Shown piece by piece: positions 36,187 through 46,050 of a stretch of DNA of 64,000 nt; position 1 is the first letter of the stretch, and every line of letters begins with the position of its first letter. The notes below the pieces were generated by a model, which made no database searches, was not told the origin of the DNA, and saw nothing but the letters and a program-made list of their open reading frames with translations. This DNA is from Alphaproteobacteria bacterium (GTDB lineage Bacteria > Pseudomonadota > Alphaproteobacteria > UBA9219 > RFNS01), in NCBI GenBank assembly GCA_016124955.1, contig WGMR01000005.1, positions 62,001 through 126,000 of the forward strand. Reading direction: 5' to 3'. The translations under genes were made by a program, and so were the position numbers.

Positions 36187-36225
36187 GGGCCGCCGCCCGC
36201 AAAAACAGGCGGCGGCCCATTTTTT
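36187..36225 (+). terminator. intrinsic terminator between tuf and rpsJ
   Basis: This is a perfect 11-bp G+C stem: GGGCCGCCGCC at 36187-36197 and its complement GGCGGCGGCCC at 36208-36218, with a 10-base A-rich loop and a run ATTTTTT. It starts 11 bases after the tuf stop and ends 17 bases before the rpsJ start, so it should end the str transcript. Confidence 0.9.
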
Positions 36226-36242
36226 GGATGTGAGAAAAACAG

Positions 36243-36551
36243 ATGGATACGCAAACGATCCGCATACGCCTGAGAGCGTTTGACCATCGCGTGCTTGACA
36301 CCTCGGTCGGGGAAATTGTCAACACAGCGAAACGTACCGGCGCGCAAGTGCGCGGGCCAATCCCGCTGCCGACGCGGATCGAACGCTTTACGGTGAACCG
36401 TAGCCCGCACGTCGATAAAAAGTCGCGCGAGCAGTTTGAAATCCGGACGCATAAGCGTCTTCTGGATATTGAAGACCCGACCCCGCAGACGATCGACGCG
36501 CTGATGAAGCTCGATCTGCCTGCCGGCGTCGATGTCGAGATCAAGGTTTAA
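36243..36551 (+). CDS. rpsJ: 30S ribosomal protein S10
   Basis: This 102-residue protein of the 30S head is also the NusE transcription factor. Typical segments are [43 protein letters not shown] (quoted as [13 protein letters not shown]) and RLLDI. It is the first gene of the S10 operon here. There is almost no room for a promoter after the terminator, so transcription must start inside tuf or read through. Its stop shares a base with the rplC start. Confidence 0.96.
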   Translation: MDTQTIRIRLRAFDHRVLDTSVGEIVNTAKRTGAQVRGPIPLPTRIERFTVNRSPHVDKKSREQFEIRTHKRLLDIEDPTPQTIDALMKLDLPAGVDVEIKV

Positions 36552-37270
36552 TGGTGGATGTCATGGCTCTGAAGCAACGTACCGGCGTATTGACAGAAAA
36601 ACTGGGCATGACCCGTATCTTCACCGATGCGGGCCAGCATGTGCCCGTGACGGTCCTGAAGCTGGATAGCTGCCAGGTCGTTGCCGTGCGCAGCCAGGAA
36701 AAGAACGGCTACACTGCGCTGCAGATCGGCGTTGGTGCTTGCAAGGCCAAGCATCTGACCAAGGCCCAGCGCGGCCACTTCGCCAAGGCGAAGGTCGAGC
36801 CCAAGAAGCAGATGGCCGAATTTCGCGTTTCGCCCGATGCCGTGCTTGATGTCGGCGCCGAGATTCTGGTTACGCATTTTGTGCCGGGCCAGTTCGTGGA
36901 CGTAAGCGCGACCACGATCGGCAAGGGTTTTCAGGGCGTCATGAAGCGCCACAACTTTTCCGGTCTGCGCGCCTCGCACGGCGTGTCGGTTTCCCATCGC
37001 AGCCACGGTTCGACCGGGCAGCGCCAGGATCCGGGCAAGGTCTTCAAGAACAAGAAGATGGCCGGCCATATGGGCGCGGTGCGCACCACGATCCAGAATC
37101 TGGAAGTGATTGCGGTGGACGCGGAAGAAGGTTTGATCATGGTGCGGGGCGCGGTGCCCGGTGCCGAAGGTTCGGTCGTGACAGTGCGCGATGCGGTCAA
37201 GCGCGCGCTGCCCAAGGACGCACCGTTTCCGGCAGGCATTAAGGCTGCCGGTGAACAGTCCGCAGCATAA
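36551..37270 (+). CDS. rplC: 50S ribosomal protein L3
   Basis: This 239-residue protein has the family start [19 protein letters not shown] (quoted as [13 protein letters not shown]) and the central [23 protein letters not shown] loop (quoted as [17 protein letters not shown]), where Gln is the methylated residue. It is about 30 residues longer than the E. coli protein, mainly at the C-terminus. The start is either 36551, overlapping the rpsJ stop by one base, or the Met at 36563. Confidence 0.95.
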   Translation: MVDVMALKQRTGVLTEKLGMTRIFTDAGQHVPVTVLKLDSCQVVAVRSQEKNGYTALQIGVGACKAKHLTKAQRGHFAKAKVEPKKQMAEFRVSPDAVLDVGAEILVTHFVPGQFVDVSATTIGKGFQGVMKRHNFSGLRASHGVSVSHRSHGSTGQRQDPGKVFKNKKMAGHMGAVRTTIQNLEVIAVDAEEGLIMVRGAVPGAEGSVVTVRDAVKRALPKDAPFPAGIKAAGEQSAA

Positions 37271-37284
37271 ATCGGGGATGTGCC

Positions 37285-37938
37285 ATGAAGGCTAGTGTCG
37301 TAAATCTGGAAAACAAGAAGGTCGGTGAAGTCGAGCTGGCCGATGCCGTGTTCGGCGTCGAGGCCCGCGAAGACATTCTTGCCCGCATGATCCACTGGCA
37401 GCTTGCCAAGCGCCGGTCCGGCACGCATTCGACCAAGGAAATCTGGGCGGTTCAGGGCACCACGAAGAAGCCGCATTCCCAAAAAGGCACCGGCAGCGCC
37501 CGTCAGGGCAGCAAGCGTTCGCCGCAGTTCCGCGGCGGCGCCGTGATCTTCGGGCCGCATCCGCGCAGCCACGCCTACAACATGCCCAAGAAGGTGCGTG
37601 TGCAGGCCCTTTGCATGGCGCTGGCCGCCAAGCAGAAGGAAGGCAAGCTGATCGTGCTTGAAGCTGCGAAGGTGGACGCGCCCAAGACCAAGCAGCTCGC
37701 GCAACAGCTGACCAAGATCGGCGCCATGAACGCGCTGATCGTTGACGGTGCCAACCTCGATCTCGCTTTCGCACGCGCCGCGCGCAATCTGCCGTTTGTG
37801 GATGTGCTGCCGGAGCAGGGCGTGAACGTTTATGACATCGTGCGCCACGATACGCTGGTGTTGACCAAGAACGCTGTCGAACAGCTGCAGGCCCGCTTGC
37901 AGAAGGCCGGCAAGCCGGCGGCGAAGAAGGCTGCCTAA
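37285..37938 (+). CDS. rplD: 50S ribosomal protein L4
   Basis: This 217-residue protein lines the exit tunnel. [25 protein letters not shown] is the tunnel loop (quoted as [19 protein letters not shown]). In E. coli L4 represses the S10 operon; the leader needed for that would lie before rpsJ, where only 17 bases follow the terminator. The C-terminus ends in an Ala/Lys run (KPAAKKAA). Confidence 0.95.
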   Translation: MKASVVNLENKKVGEVELADAVFGVEAREDILARMIHWQLAKRRSGTHSTKEIWAVQGTTKKPHSQKGTGSARQGSKRSPQFRGGAVIFGPHPRSHAYNMPKKVRVQALCMALAAKQKEGKLIVLEAAKVDAPKTKQLAQQLTKIGAMNALIVDGANLDLAFARAARNLPFVDVLPEQGVNVYDIVRHDTLVLTKNAVEQLQARLQKAGKPAAKKAA

Positions 37939-37945
37939 GCGGAGA

Positions 37946-38326
37946 ATGATGATGAGCGAAGAAGCAAAAACCACCAAGCCCGCGGCCAAGAAGGCCGCCA
38001 AGGCATCCAAGCCCCCGGTCGCCGCCGGCGCCGAGGAAATGGCGCGCCACTATGACGTGATTGTCGCGCCGTGGGTGACGGAAAAGGCGACCAACGGTTC
38101 GCAATTCAACCAGATCACCTTCAAGGTGGCGTTGGATGCAACCAAGCCGCAGATCAAGGCGGCGGTTGAAGCGCTGTTCAAGGTCGAGGTTACCGGTGTG
38201 AACACCAGCATCCTTGGCGGCAAGGTTAAGCGTTTCCGCGGCCAGCCCGGCACGCGCAGCGACGTGAAGAAAGCGGTCGTGACCCTGAAAGAGGGCCAGT
38301 CGATCGATGTGGCGACAGGAGTTTGA
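37946..38326 (+). CDS. rplW: 50S ribosomal protein L23
   Basis: This 126-residue protein sits at the tunnel exit and is the docking site for trigger factor and SRP. The core starts at [14 protein letters not shown] and ends [15 protein letters not shown]. About 25-30 extra N-terminal residues, rich in Lys, Ala and Pro, precede the core. Three ATG codons in a row (37946, 37949, 37952) follow GGAG; the third has the most usual spacing. Confidence 0.93.
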   Translation: MMMSEEAKTTKPAAKKAAKASKPPVAAGAEEMARHYDVIVAPWVTEKATNGSQFNQITFKVALDATKPQIKAAVEALFKVEVTGVNTSILGGKVKRFRGQPGTRSDVKKAVVTLKEGQSIDVATGV

Positions 38327-38334
38327 GGTAGGTC

Positions 38335-39174
38335 ATGGCACTCAAGAAATATAACCCGACTTCCGCAGGCATGCGCCACGTCGTGGCGATCGACCGCAGC
38401 GAGCTGTGGGATGGCAAGCCCGTCAAGGTTTTGACGCAGGGTCTTAGCAAGTCCGGCGGCCGCAACAACAAGGGCCGTATCACCAGCCGCCATCGTGGTG
38501 GCGGCCATGCGCGCCGTTATCGCCTGGTCGATTTCGCGCGCCGCAAGTTCGATATGCCCGCGACGGTGGAACGCCTGGAATACGATCCGAACCGCACCGC
38601 CTTCATCGCGCTGATCAAGTATAAGGACGGCACGCTGTCCTACATCATTGCGCCGCAGCGCCTGCAAAAGGGCGATGTGGTCGAAAGCGGCAAGCGCGTT
38701 GACGTGAAGACGGGCAACGCCATGATGCTCAAGAACATCCCTGTCGGCACCATTGTCCACAATGTGGAAATGAAGCCGGGTAAGGGCGGTCAGCTGGCGC
38801 GCTCGGCCGGTGCTTATGTGCAGCTGGTGGGCCGCGACGCGGGCTATGCGCAGATCAAGCTGAACTCCGGCGAGCTTCGCAAGGTGCCGCAGGATTGCAT
38901 GGCCACGATCGGCGCGGTTTCGAACCCCGATCACGGCAACACCGAAATGGGCAAGGCGGGCCGTGCGCGCTGGAAGGGCATTCGCCCGCAGACGCGCAGT
39001 ATCGCCATGAACCCGGTCGATCACCCGAACGGCGGCCGCACCAAGGGCGGCAAGCATTGGATGACGCCGTGGGGCAAACCGACCAAGGGTAAGAAGACCC
39101 GGCACAACAAGCGTACCGACGGCATGATCATCCGCCGCGCCAACAAGCGCAAGGATGCGCAGGGCGCACGGTAG
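38335..39174 (+). CDS. rplB: 50S ribosomal protein L2
   Basis: This 279-residue peptidyl-transferase-centre protein is complete. Conserved parts are [23 protein letters not shown] (quoted as [18 protein letters not shown]), the [13 protein letters not shown] segment and [22 protein letters not shown] (quoted as [15 protein letters not shown]), which holds the essential His. It is 8 bases after rplW and 19 before rpsS. Confidence 0.97.
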   Translation: MALKKYNPTSAGMRHVVAIDRSELWDGKPVKVLTQGLSKSGGRNNKGRITSRHRGGGHARRYRLVDFARRKFDMPATVERLEYDPNRTAFIALIKYKDGTLSYIIAPQRLQKGDVVESGKRVDVKTGNAMMLKNIPVGTIVHNVEMKPGKGGQLARSAGAYVQLVGRDAGYAQIKLNSGELRKVPQDCMATIGAVSNPDHGNTEMGKAGRARWKGIRPQTRSIAMNPVDHPNGGRTKGGKHWMTPWGKPTKGKKTRHNKRTDGMIIRRANKRKDAQGAR

Positions 39175-39193
39175 GGAATAGGGAGAAGAGAAA

Positions 39194-39475
39194 ATGGCAC
39201 GTTCAGTCTGGAAGGGTCCGTTCGTCGATAGCTATCTGCTGGATAAGGCAGAGAAGTCGCGTTCCAGTGGCCGCAACGAGATTATCAAGATCTGGTCGCG
39301 CCGTTCGACGATCCTGCCGCAATTCGTCGGCCTTACGTTCGGCGTCTATAACGGCAACAAGTTTCTGCCTGTGGCAGTGACGGAAAACATGATCGGCCAC
39401 AAGTTCGGCGAATTCGCGCCGACGCGGTTATTCAAGGGCCACACGGCGGCCGACAAGAAATCCGTGAAGGCCTAA
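39194..39475 (+). CDS. rpsS: 30S ribosomal protein S19
   Basis: This 93-residue 30S head protein forms a heterodimer with S13. Hallmarks are [10 protein letters not shown] at the start, TWSRRSTI-type sequence (here [14 protein letters not shown]), and [22 protein letters not shown] precedes the ATG. Confidence 0.96.
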   Translation: MARSVWKGPFVDSYLLDKAEKSRSSGRNEIIKIWSRRSTILPQFVGLTFGVYNGNKFLPVAVTENMIGHKFGEFAPTRLFKGHTAADKKSVKA

Positions 39476-39489
39476 GGGGAGCAGGGAAG

Positions 39490-39969
39490 ATGGGTAAGCC
39501 AAAGACAGAACGCAGGCTGGGCGACGATACCGCGGAAGCGCGCGGCCGCGTCATCCGCACTTCGGCGCGCAAGTTGAACCTTGTGGCGGCGAGCATTCGC
39601 GGCCTGAGCGCCTCCGATGCGATCACTGCGCTCAACTTCACCAAGCGCCGCATCGCCATCGACGTGAAGAAGGTTTTGCAGGCTGCGATCGCGAACGCCG
39701 AAAACAACCACAATCTTGATGTGGACAAGCTTTATGTCGCGGAAGCCAGTGTGGGCCGCAGCTTCGTTATGCATCGTTTTCACACGCGCGGCCGTGGCCG
39801 CAGCGCCGCGATCCAGAAGCCGTTCAGCAACCTGACGGTGATCGTGCGCGAGCGCAAGGAAGAGGAAAAGAAGAAAAAGACCGCTTCAGCCAAGGGTAAA
39901 GCAAGCGGCAAGGCCAAAACCCCGGCGGCGGAAGCCAAGCCGGCAGAAACAGAACAGGCGGGAACGTAA
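39490..39969 (+). CDS. rplV: 50S ribosomal protein L22
   Basis: This 159-residue protein has the L22 core: [18 protein letters not shown], then [18 protein letters not shown], then the tunnel-hairpin tail [20 protein letters not shown]. The C-terminus carries about 40 extra residues rich in Lys, Ala, Glu and Pro, a tail seen in several alphaproteobacteria. rpsC follows after 2 bases. Confidence 0.94.
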   Translation: MGKPKTERRLGDDTAEARGRVIRTSARKLNLVAASIRGLSASDAITALNFTKRRIAIDVKKVLQAAIANAENNHNLDVDKLYVAEASVGRSFVMHRFHTRGRGRSAAIQKPFSNLTVIVRERKEEEKKKKTASAKGKASGKAKTPAAEAKPAETEQAGT

Positions 39970-39971
39970 TC

Positions 39972-40655
39972 ATGGGTCAGAAAACCAATCCGGTCGGCTT
40001 CAGGCTCGGCATCAACCGCACGTGGGATAGCCGCTGGTATGCCGGCGCCGACTACGCGACCTTGCTGCATGAAGATGTGCGCTTGCGCGAATATCTGACG
40101 GAAAAGCTGGCGCAGGCCGGTATCGCCCGCATCGTGATCGAACGCCCGGCCAAGAAGGCGCGCATCACCATCCATTCCGCGCGCCCCGGCGTCGTGATCG
40201 GCAAGAAAGGCGCCGATATCGAAAAGCTGCGCAGCGATTTGGCGAAGATGACGAATGCCGAGGTCAGCCTCAACATCCTCGAGATCCGCAAGCCGGAGCT
40301 CGATGCCAAGCTGGCGGCCGATAACATCGCGCAGCAGCTTGAGCGCCGCGTCGCCTTCCGCCGCGCCATGAAGCGCGCCGTGCAATCGGCTATGCGTTTG
40401 GGCGCCCAGGGTATTCGTATCAACTGCGCCGGCCGTCTCGGCGGCGCGGAAATCGCGCGCACGGAATGGTACCGCGAAGGCCGCGTGCCGTTGCACACGC
40501 TGCGTGCCGATGTCGATTTCGGCACATCGACCGCTTACACGACCATGGGTGCCTGCGGCGTGAAGGTCTGGATTTTCAAGGGTGAAATTCTCGACCATGA
40601 CCCGATGGCGCAAGACAAGCGCGCCGCGGAACAATCGCCGCAGCGCCAGCAATAA
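39972..40655 (+). CDS. rpsC: 30S ribosomal protein S3
   Basis: This 227-residue protein at the mRNA entry has a KH domain with the GxxG loop in [36 protein letters not shown] opens the protein (quoted as [17 protein letters not shown]). C-terminal [20 protein letters not shown] (quoted as [17 protein letters not shown]) is family-typical. A short Gln/Arg tail ends the protein. Confidence 0.96.
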   Translation: MGQKTNPVGFRLGINRTWDSRWYAGADYATLLHEDVRLREYLTEKLAQAGIARIVIERPAKKARITIHSARPGVVIGKKGADIEKLRSDLAKMTNAEVSLNILEIRKPELDAKLAADNIAQQLERRVAFRRAMKRAVQSAMRLGAQGIRINCAGRLGGAEIARTEWYREGRVPLHTLRADVDFGTSTAYTTMGACGVKVWIFKGEILDHDPMAQDKRAAEQSPQRQQ

Positions 40656-40687
40656 GGTTTGGGATACAAGGATCAGGGTGACGTAAC

Positions 40688-41101
40688 ATGATGCAACCGA
40701 AGCGCACAAAGTACCGCAAGGCTCACAAGGGCCGGATTCACGGTGCCGCCAAGGGCAGGACGCGGTTGACGTTCGGCGCCTTCGGCCTCAAGGCCCTGGA
40801 ACCCGATCGCGTGACCGCGCGCCAAATCGAAGCCGCGCGCCGCACGATCGCACGTTCGATCAAGCGCCAGGGTCGCCTGTGGATCATGATTTTCCCGGAT
40901 GTACCGGTTTCGAAGAAGCCGACCGAAGTCCGCATGGGTTCGGGCAAGGGTTCGCCGGAATTCTGGGCATGCCGCGTTCACCGTGGCCGGATCATGTTTG
41001 AGCTGGATGGCGTGCCGGAAGCCGTGGCACGCGAAGCCTTTACGCTGGCGGCCGCGAAGCTGCCGATCAAGACCAAGTTCATCCAGCGTATTGCGGCTTG
41101 A
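40688..41101 (+). CDS. rplP: 50S ribosomal protein L16
   Basis: This 137-residue protein sits near the A-site tRNA elbow. The opening [14 protein letters not shown], the [20 protein letters not shown] segment (quoted as [17 protein letters not shown]), and the [14 protein letters not shown] loop with the hydroxylated-Arg region are present. Two adjacent ATG codons (40688, 40691) are possible starts. Confidence 0.96.
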   Translation: MMQPKRTKYRKAHKGRIHGAAKGRTRLTFGAFGLKALEPDRVTARQIEAARRTIARSIKRQGRLWIMIFPDVPVSKKPTEVRMGSGKGSPEFWACRVHRGRIMFELDGVPEAVAREAFTLAAAKLPIKTKFIQRIAA

Positions 41102-41112
41102 TGGAGGGAATG

Positions 41113-41319
41113 ATGCCACAGGGTAAGACAAAAGATATGCGCCTTAAGACGGAAAAAGAGCTCGAAGAACAGCTCGCGAGCCTGCGTAAGGAAAAGTTCA
41201 ACCTTCGCTTCCAGCGCGCAACGGGCCAGCAGAAGAACACCGCCCGCGGAAACGCGGTGCGCAAGGAGATCGCGAAGATCTTGACGATTATGAATGAACG
41301 CAAGCGGAAAGCCGCGTAA
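41113..41319 (+). CDS. rpmC: 50S ribosomal protein L29
   Basis: This 68-residue helical-hairpin protein sits at the tunnel exit. The core [18 protein letters not shown] and [19 protein letters not shown] (quoted as [16 protein letters not shown]) is clear. The upstream GGAGGGA at 41103-41109 spaces best to the ATG at 41113, not to the one at 41110 or to a TTG at 41098 that overlaps rplP. Confidence 0.93.
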   Translation: MPQGKTKDMRLKTEKELEEQLASLRKEKFNLRFQRATGQQKNTARGNAVRKEIAKILTIMNERKRKAA

Positions 41320-41339
41320 GAGGAAGAGGAAACAGGAAA

Positions 41340-41606
41340 ATGCCGCGTCGTGTATTGCAGGGAACGGTTGTGAGTGACAAGGGCGACAAGACCATCACGG
41401 TCAAGGTCGAACGCCGCCTCATGCACCCGTTGTACAAGAAATTTATTCGTCGTTCGAAGAAGTACGCCGCGCATGACGAAACCAACAAGTGCCGCGTCGG
41501 CGACAAGGTTTCGATCATCGAATGCCCGCCGATCAGCAAGCGCAAGCGCTGGACGGTGATCGATGGCGCCGCTGCGGCGCCCGCGGGCAAGAAGAAGGCA
41601 TCATAA
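41340..41606 (+). CDS. rpsQ: 30S ribosomal protein S17
   Basis: This 88-residue OB-fold protein starts [19 protein letters not shown]. It contains [20 protein letters not shown] and [19 protein letters not shown], the rRNA-binding face (each quoted as [16 protein letters not shown] and [11 protein letters not shown]). It ends with an Ala/Lys tail. It closes the S10 group; 34 bases follow before rplN without a terminator. Confidence 0.95.
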   Translation: MPRRVLQGTVVSDKGDKTITVKVERRLMHPLYKKFIRRSKKYAAHDETNKCRVGDKVSIIECPPISKRKRWTVIDGAAAAPAGKKKAS

Positions 41607-41640
41607 GGCTGCAAAGGTTTGAAGGAAGAAGGTTAGTGTC

Positions 41641-42009
41641 ATGATCCAGATGGAATCGACCCTCGAGGTCGCGGACAACAGCGGTGCGAAGAAGGTTGCC
41701 TGCATCAAGGTGCTGGGCGGCTCCAAGCGCAAGTTCGCTTCCGTGGGCGACGTGATCGTCGTCAGCGTGAAGAACGCGATCCCGCGCGGCCGCGTCAAGA
41801 AGGGCGACGTGCACAAGGCCGTGATCGTCCGCACCCGCAAGGAAGTGCGCCGCGACGATGGTTCGTTGATCCGCTTCGACAGCAACGCCGCTGTTTTGAT
41901 CAACAAGGACAAGGAGCCGATCGGCACCCGTATTTTTGGCCCGGTGACGCGCGAGCTGCGTAACCTTGGCTTCATGAAGATTATTTCGCTCGCTGAAGAG
42001 GTGCTGTAA
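41641..42009 (+). CDS. rplN: 50S ribosomal protein L14
   Basis: This 122-residue inter-subunit bridge protein starts [19 protein letters not shown]. It contains the [20 protein letters not shown] strand (quoted as [18 protein letters not shown]) and ends with [12 protein letters not shown]. Its stop overlaps the rplX start by one base. It begins the spc group. Confidence 0.97.
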   Translation: MIQMESTLEVADNSGAKKVACIKVLGGSKRKFASVGDVIVVSVKNAIPRGRVKKGDVHKAVIVRTRKEVRRDDGSLIRFDSNAAVLINKDKEPIGTRIFGPVTRELRNLGFMKIISLAEEVL

Positions 42010-42335
42010 TGGCCGCGAAACTGAAGATCAAAAAGAAGGACCGCGTGATCGTGCTTGCCGGCAAGGACAAGGGCAAGACCGGCGAGGTCATCCGCGTGCT
42101 GCCGGCCGAAGGCCGCGTGGTGGTGCAGGGTATCAACATGGTGGCGCGTCATGCCCGCGCCTCGCAGCAGAATCCGGGCGGGATTATCCGCAAGGAAGCC
42201 TCGATCCACATTTCGAACGTGGCGCACGTAGATCCCAAGGACAGCAAGAAGCCGACCCGTATCGGCTTCAAGCTTCTGAAGGATGGCCGCAAGGCGCGCT
42301 ATGCCAAGCGTTCGGGCGAACTGATCGACGCATAA
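42009..42335 (+). CDS. rplX: 50S ribosomal protein L24
   Basis: This 108-residue assembly-initiator protein has an N-terminal KOW motif ([20 protein letters not shown], quoted as [15 protein letters not shown]) and the [19 protein letters not shown] segment (quoted as [17 protein letters not shown]). Coupling to rplN by a one-base overlap is the usual arrangement. Confidence 0.96.
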   Translation: MAAKLKIKKKDRVIVLAGKDKGKTGEVIRVLPAEGRVVVQGINMVARHARASQQNPGGIIRKEASIHISNVAHVDPKDSKKPTRIGFKLLKDGRKARYAKRSGELIDA

Positions 42336-42354
42336 GGTTTGAAAGAGAAGAGCG

Positions 42355-42921
42355 ATGAACACGACAGCAGCAAAATTAAAGCCCCGGCTTAAGGACCGTT
42401 ACGAAACCACCGTGGTTCCGGCCCTTGTTAAGCAGTTCGGCTACAAGAACAAGATGGAAGTTCCGCGTCTTGACAAGATCGTGCTCAACATGTCGCCGGG
42501 CCGCGATGCGGTCAACGACAGCAAGATCATGAAGATCGCGGCCGAGCAGATGGCGCTGATCGCCGGGCAGAAGCCCGTTATCAGCAAATCGCGCAAGGCT
42601 ATCGCGACCTTCAAGCTGAAGGAAGAACAGAGCATCGGCTGCAAGGTCACGCTGCGCAAGGAACGCATGTACGAATTCCTCGACCGGCTCGTGAACATTG
42701 CGCTGCCGCGCGTGCGCGATTTCCGCGGCGTTTCGGGCAAGAGCTTTGACGGCCGCGGCAACTATGCGCTCGGGCTCAAGGAACAGATCGTGTTTCCGGA
42801 AATCGAATTCGACAAGATCGACAAGGTCCGTGGCATGGACATCATTATTTGCACAACGGCCAAGACGGATGCCGAAGCGAAGGCCTTGCTGGCCGGCTTT
42901 GACATGCCGTTCACGAAGTAA
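42355..42921 (+). CDS. rplE: 50S ribosomal protein L5
   Basis: This 188-residue 5S rRNA-binding protein has the segments [17 protein letters not shown] (usually VLNMGVGEA), [18 protein letters not shown] (quoted as [16 protein letters not shown]), [19 protein letters not shown] (quoted as [16 protein letters not shown]) and [20 protein letters not shown] (quoted as [16 protein letters not shown]). About 10 extra N-terminal residues come before the usual start region. Confidence 0.96.
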   Translation: MNTTAAKLKPRLKDRYETTVVPALVKQFGYKNKMEVPRLDKIVLNMSPGRDAVNDSKIMKIAAEQMALIAGQKPVISKSRKAIATFKLKEEQSIGCKVTLRKERMYEFLDRLVNIALPRVRDFRGVSGKSFDGRGNYALGLKEQIVFPEIEFDKIDKVRGMDIIICTTAKTDAEAKALLAGFDMPFTK

Positions 42922-42933
42922 GCGGGGGAGAAA

Positions 42934-43239
42934 ATGGCCAAACAGAGCATGATCAACAAGAACAAGCGCCGCGCCAAGCTGTCGGGCAGCAAGTCCGCCC
43001 GCCGCAAGGAACTGAAGGCGATCATTATGAACAAAGCGAACACGATGGAAGATCGTTTCGCGGCCGTGCAAAAGCTTGCCAAGATGCCGCGTAATTCTTC
43101 CAAGGTGCGCGTGCGCAACCGCTGCGAGCTTTCGGGCCGTCCGCGCGGTACGTACCGCAAGTTTAAATTGTCCCGTATCGCCCTGCGCCTGATGGCGCTT
43201 CAGGGTCTGATCCCGGGCATGGTCAAATCGAGCTGGTAA
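42934..43239 (+). CDS. rpsN: 30S ribosomal protein S14 (long, zinc-free form)
   Basis: This 101-residue protein of the long S14 type lacks the CXXC zinc pairs of the short form; the single Cys is in RNRCELSGRPRGTYRKFKLSR (quoted as RNRCELSGRPRGTYRKF). It ends with the typical LIPGMVKSSW. No zinc-regulated second copy is visible here. Confidence 0.96.
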   Translation: MAKQSMINKNKRRAKLSGSKSARRKELKAIIMNKANTMEDRFAAVQKLAKMPRNSSKVRVRNRCELSGRPRGTYRKFKLSRIALRLMALQGLIPGMVKSSW

Positions 43240-43251
43240 GGGGAGTTTTGC

Positions 43252-43650
43252 ATGGCACTCAGTGATCCAATTGGCGATATGCTGACACGCATTCGTAACG
43301 GCCAGCACGCAAGGCTGGCTGTAATCGAATGCCCCGCGTCGGCGTTCCGTAAGCGCGTGCTCGATGTGTTGCAGCGCGAAGGCTATATCCGCGGCTTCAG
43401 CGAGCTGCAGAAAACCGGCGGCCAGCCGCTTTTGCAAATCGAGCTGAAGTACCACGAAGGCGATGCGGTGATCCGCAAGATCGACCGGGTTTCCAAGCCC
43501 GGCCGCCGCGTCTATGCGCGGATCAAGGATCTGGGCCGCGTGTATAACGGCCTCGGTATCTCTATTTTGTCGACGCCGCGCGGCGTGATGTCGGACAATG
43601 AAGCACGGGCTGCCAATGTCGGCGGCGAAGTGCTGTGCCGCGTGTTCTAA
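43252..43650 (+). CDS. rpsH: 30S ribosomal protein S8
   Basis: This 132-residue protein starts with SDPIGDMLTRIRNGQHAR. The C-terminal half has YNGLGISILSTPRGVMSDNEAR (quoted as GISILSTPRGVMSDNEAR), with the STxxG motif. In E. coli S8 represses the spc operon by binding a site at the L5 gene; whether this occurs here is unknown. It ends GGEVLCRVF, 13 bases before rplF. Confidence 0.96.
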   Translation: MALSDPIGDMLTRIRNGQHARLAVIECPASAFRKRVLDVLQREGYIRGFSELQKTGGQPLLQIELKYHEGDAVIRKIDRVSKPGRRVYARIKDLGRVYNGLGISILSTPRGVMSDNEARAANVGGEVLCRVF

Positions 43651-43663
43651 GGGAGTTTTTGTC

Positions 43664-44197
43664 ATGTCACGCGTAGGTAAACATGCCGTTCAGGTGCCGC
43701 AGGGTGTTACGGTCGAGGTTAAGGACCGGATCGTTTCCGTCAAGGGCAAGCTGGGCAATCTCAACACCTCTTTCTCGCACGATGTGACGGTGAAGGTGGA
43801 AGACGGCAAGGTTGTTGTTGCCCCCAGGGACGACAGCAAGCGCTCCCGCGCCATGTGGGGCACGGTCCGCCAGAACGTCAGCGGCATGATCAAGGGCGTG
43901 ACCGACGGCTTCAAAAAGACGCTGGAAATCGACGGCGTCGGTTTCCGCGCCGCCGTGCAGGGTAAGGACCTTGTGTTGCAGCTCGGTTTCAGCCACGAAG
44001 TGAAATATCATCCGCCGGAAGGCGTGACGCTGAAGGCCGAAAAGCCGACCTTGGTTTCGATCACCGGCACCGACAAGCAACAGGTTGGCCAGGTGGCCGC
44101 CGAAATCCGCGCTTTCAGAAAGCCGGAACCGTATAAGGGCAAGGGCATCAAATACACAGGCGAATGGATCCTGCGTAAAGAAGGAAAGAAGAAGTAA
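43664..44197 (+). CDS. rplF: 50S ribosomal protein L6
   Basis: This 177-residue two-domain protein starts [15 protein letters not shown]. It holds [25 protein letters not shown] (quoted as [19 protein letters not shown]) and the C-terminal [18 protein letters not shown] (L6 signature [10 protein letters not shown]). The frame is open upstream into rpsH, but the ATG at 43664 after GGGAG is the family start. Confidence 0.96.
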   Translation: MSRVGKHAVQVPQGVTVEVKDRIVSVKGKLGNLNTSFSHDVTVKVEDGKVVVAPRDDSKRSRAMWGTVRQNVSGMIKGVTDGFKKTLEIDGVGFRAAVQGKDLVLQLGFSHEVKYHPPEGVTLKAEKPTLVSITGTDKQQVGQVAAEIRAFRKPEPYKGKGIKYTGEWILRKEGKKK

Positions 44198-44205
44198 GGT
44201 CAGAC

Positions 44206-44577
44206 ATGAGAAAGACAAAGCAAATCAACGCCCTCAAGCACCGTCGCACCAAGCGTCTGCGCCGCAAGATCGCGCGCGTAGCGGCCGACAGGGTGCGCCT
44301 TTCGGTGTTCCGTTCGGGCAAGAACATCTACGCGCAGGTGATCGACGATCGCGCCGGCCGTACCCTTGTGCAGGCTTCGAGCATCGACAAGGAATTGCGC
44401 GGCAAGCTCAAGGCGGGCGCCGACAAGAACGCGGCCAGCGAAGTTGGCAAGCTGGTGGCCGAGCGCGCGCTCAAGGCCGGCGTGAAGGAGGTCGTGTTCG
44501 ACCGCGCCGGTTACATGTTCCACGGCCGGGTCAAGGCGCTGGCGGATGCAGCGCGCGAAGCGGGCCTGTCGTTTTAA
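44206..44577 (+). CDS. rplR: 50S ribosomal protein L18
   Basis: This 123-residue 5S rRNA-binding protein has [31 protein letters not shown], and the closing [25 protein letters not shown] (quoted as [20 protein letters not shown]). It starts 8 bases after rplF and ends 24 before rpsE. Confidence 0.96.
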   Translation: MRKTKQINALKHRRTKRLRRKIARVAADRVRLSVFRSGKNIYAQVIDDRAGRTLVQASSIDKELRGKLKAGADKNAASEVGKLVAERALKAGVKEVVFDRAGYMFHGRVKALADAAREAGLSF

Positions 44578-44601
44578 CGGGAATGCAGAAAAGGAAGATC
44601 A

Positions 44602-45255
44602 ATGACGCAGGCTGAAGCAACCACCGAAAAGACCGCAGCGCCCACGGACGACGCGACCCAGGGTCGTCGTCGCAAGCGTCGCAACCCCAACCGTGAAGAG
44701 CGGCAGGGCGGCGAAGGCAATGCCGAGGGCGGTCGCGAAGGCGGCGAGATGATCGACAAGCTGGTCGCCATCAACCGCGTCGCGAAGGTGGTCAAGGGCG
44801 GTAAGCGTTTCGGTTTTGCCGCCATCGTCGTTATGGGTGATGGCCGTGGCCGCGTCGGTTACGGCACGGGCAAGGCCCGCGAAGTTCCCGAAGCGATCCG
44901 CAAGGCGACGGAAGACGCGAAGCGCCACATGGTGCGCGTGCCGTTGCGCGAAGGCCGTACGTTGCACCACGATGTGCGCGGCGTTTTCGGTGCGGGGCAG
45001 GTGGTCGTGCGCGCCGCGCCGGCCGGTACCGGTATTATCGCCGGCGGCCCGATGCGCGCCGTGTTCGAAGCGCTGGGGATTCAGGATGTTGTCGCCAAGT
45101 CGGTCGGCACTTCGAACCCGCACAACATGATCAAGGCGACCTTTGCGGCGCTGCAATCGATTTCGAGCCCGCGCAGCGTGGCCAACCGCCGCGGCAAGAA
45201 GGTGAACGAAATTTTCGGCCGCAAGGCGGATCAGGAAAAGGCGGCGGAAGCGTAA
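44602..45255 (+). CDS. rpsE: 30S ribosomal protein S5
   Basis: This 217-residue protein is about 50 residues longer than the E. coli one. The additional N-terminal part is polar and rich in Thr, Ala, Asp and Arg, and looks disordered. The core begins near [24 protein letters not shown] (quoted as [19 protein letters not shown]) and contains [17 protein letters not shown] and the [13 protein letters not shown] loop. Gly/Arg-rich spectinomycin-loop residues look ordinary. Confidence 0.95.
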   Translation: MTQAEATTEKTAAPTDDATQGRRRKRRNPNREERQGGEGNAEGGREGGEMIDKLVAINRVAKVVKGGKRFGFAAIVVMGDGRGRVGYGTGKAREVPEAIRKATEDAKRHMVRVPLREGRTLHHDVRGVFGAGQVVVRAAPAGTGIIAGGPMRAVFEALGIQDVVAKSVGTSNPHNMIKATFAALQSISSPRSVANRRGKKVNEIFGRKADQEKAAEA

Positions 45256-45280
45256 AGCCGCGAATTGAGGGAGTTTGGGT

Positions 45281-45475
45281 ATGAGCAAGGCATCGAAGAC
45301 CATCGTCGTAACGCAGCTTGGCAGCGCATTCCGCCGCAAGCCCGGCCAGCGTGAAACGCTGATCGGCCTCGGCCTCGGCAAGCGCCATGCGGTTCGCGAA
45401 CTGGAAGATACGCCTGCGGTGCGCGGTATGATCCGCAAGGTGCAACATCTTATTCAAGTCAAAGAGAAGGCCTAA
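45281..45475 (+). CDS. rpmD: 50S ribosomal protein L30
   Basis: This 64-residue protein has the family core [23 protein letters not shown] (quoted as [19 protein letters not shown]) and [11 protein letters not shown]. The ATG at 45281 is preceded by GAGGGAG; the TTG at 45275 would add two residues without a good site. rplO starts 3 bases after the stop. Confidence 0.94.
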   Translation: MSKASKTIVVTQLGSAFRRKPGQRETLIGLGLGKRHAVRELEDTPAVRGMIRKVQHLIQVKEKA

Positions 45476-45478
45476 GCC

Positions 45479-45973
45479 ATGAAGCTGAACAAATTGCGTG
45501 ATAACCCGGGCGCCCGCAAAAGCGCCATGTGCGTTGGCCGGGGCATTGGTTCCGGCAAGGGAAAGACTTGTGGCCGCGGCGTGAAGGGGCAGAAGTCCCG
45601 CAGCGGCGTGACGGGCATTCGCCGTTTCGAAGGCGGCCAGATGCCGATGATTCGCCGTATCCCGAAGCGCGGCTTCAACAATATTTTCGCCAAGCAATAT
45701 GCGGTGATCAATCTTGATGCGCTGCAGAAGGCGATCGATGCCGGCCAGCTTGACGCAAAAAAGCCGATCACGGGTGAAATGCTGACGCAATCCGGCCTGG
45801 CCAAAAAGGCTGCCGATGGCATCCGCCTGCTCGGCAAGGGTGCGTTGAAGGCAAAGGTCGAAATTTCGGTTGCCGGCGCCTCCAAATCGGCCGTTGAAGC
45901 AGTCGAAAAGGCGGGCGGCAAGGTGACGATTCTGGAAGCCGGGAACAAGAAGCAAAAGGCCGAGAAGGCGTAA
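45479..45973 (+). CDS. rplO: 50S ribosomal protein L15
   Basis: This 164-residue protein starts [14 protein letters not shown]. The Gly-rich rRNA-binding stretch [25 protein letters not shown] (quoted as [19 protein letters not shown]) and [17 protein letters not shown] are typical, and the C-terminal [16 protein letters not shown] adds a short Lys/Ala tail. A palindromic hairpin follows the stop. Confidence 0.95.
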   Translation: MKLNKLRDNPGARKSAMCVGRGIGSGKGKTCGRGVKGQKSRSGVTGIRRFEGGQMPMIRRIPKRGFNNIFAKQYAVINLDALQKAIDAGQLDAKKPITGEMLTQSGLAKKAADGIRLLGKGALKAKVEISVAGASKSAVEAVEKAGGKVTILEAGNKKQKAEKA

Positions 45974-45987
45974 AACCCTTTTCTGAC

Positions 45988-46001
45988 GGGCTTTAAAGCC
46001 C
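45988..46001 (+). terminator. hairpin between rplO and secY
   Basis: GGGCTTTAAAGCCC is a perfect 14-base palindrome in the 77-base gap, 15 bases after the rplO stop, followed by TGTTT. The loop would be the central A/T bases and the T-run is short. It may be a partial terminator or a processing site reducing secY relative to the ribosomal genes. Confidence 0.45.
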
Positions 46002-46050
46002 TGTTTCCCGCCCCCTTGCTTCTTTCCCCATCCTTCCTAAAATCCCGCAC

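Noticed and set aside
34916-36544. Minus-strand open frame of 542 codons
   Set aside because: It is antisense to tuf and rpsJ and runs through the tuf terminator; no protein family can be recognised.
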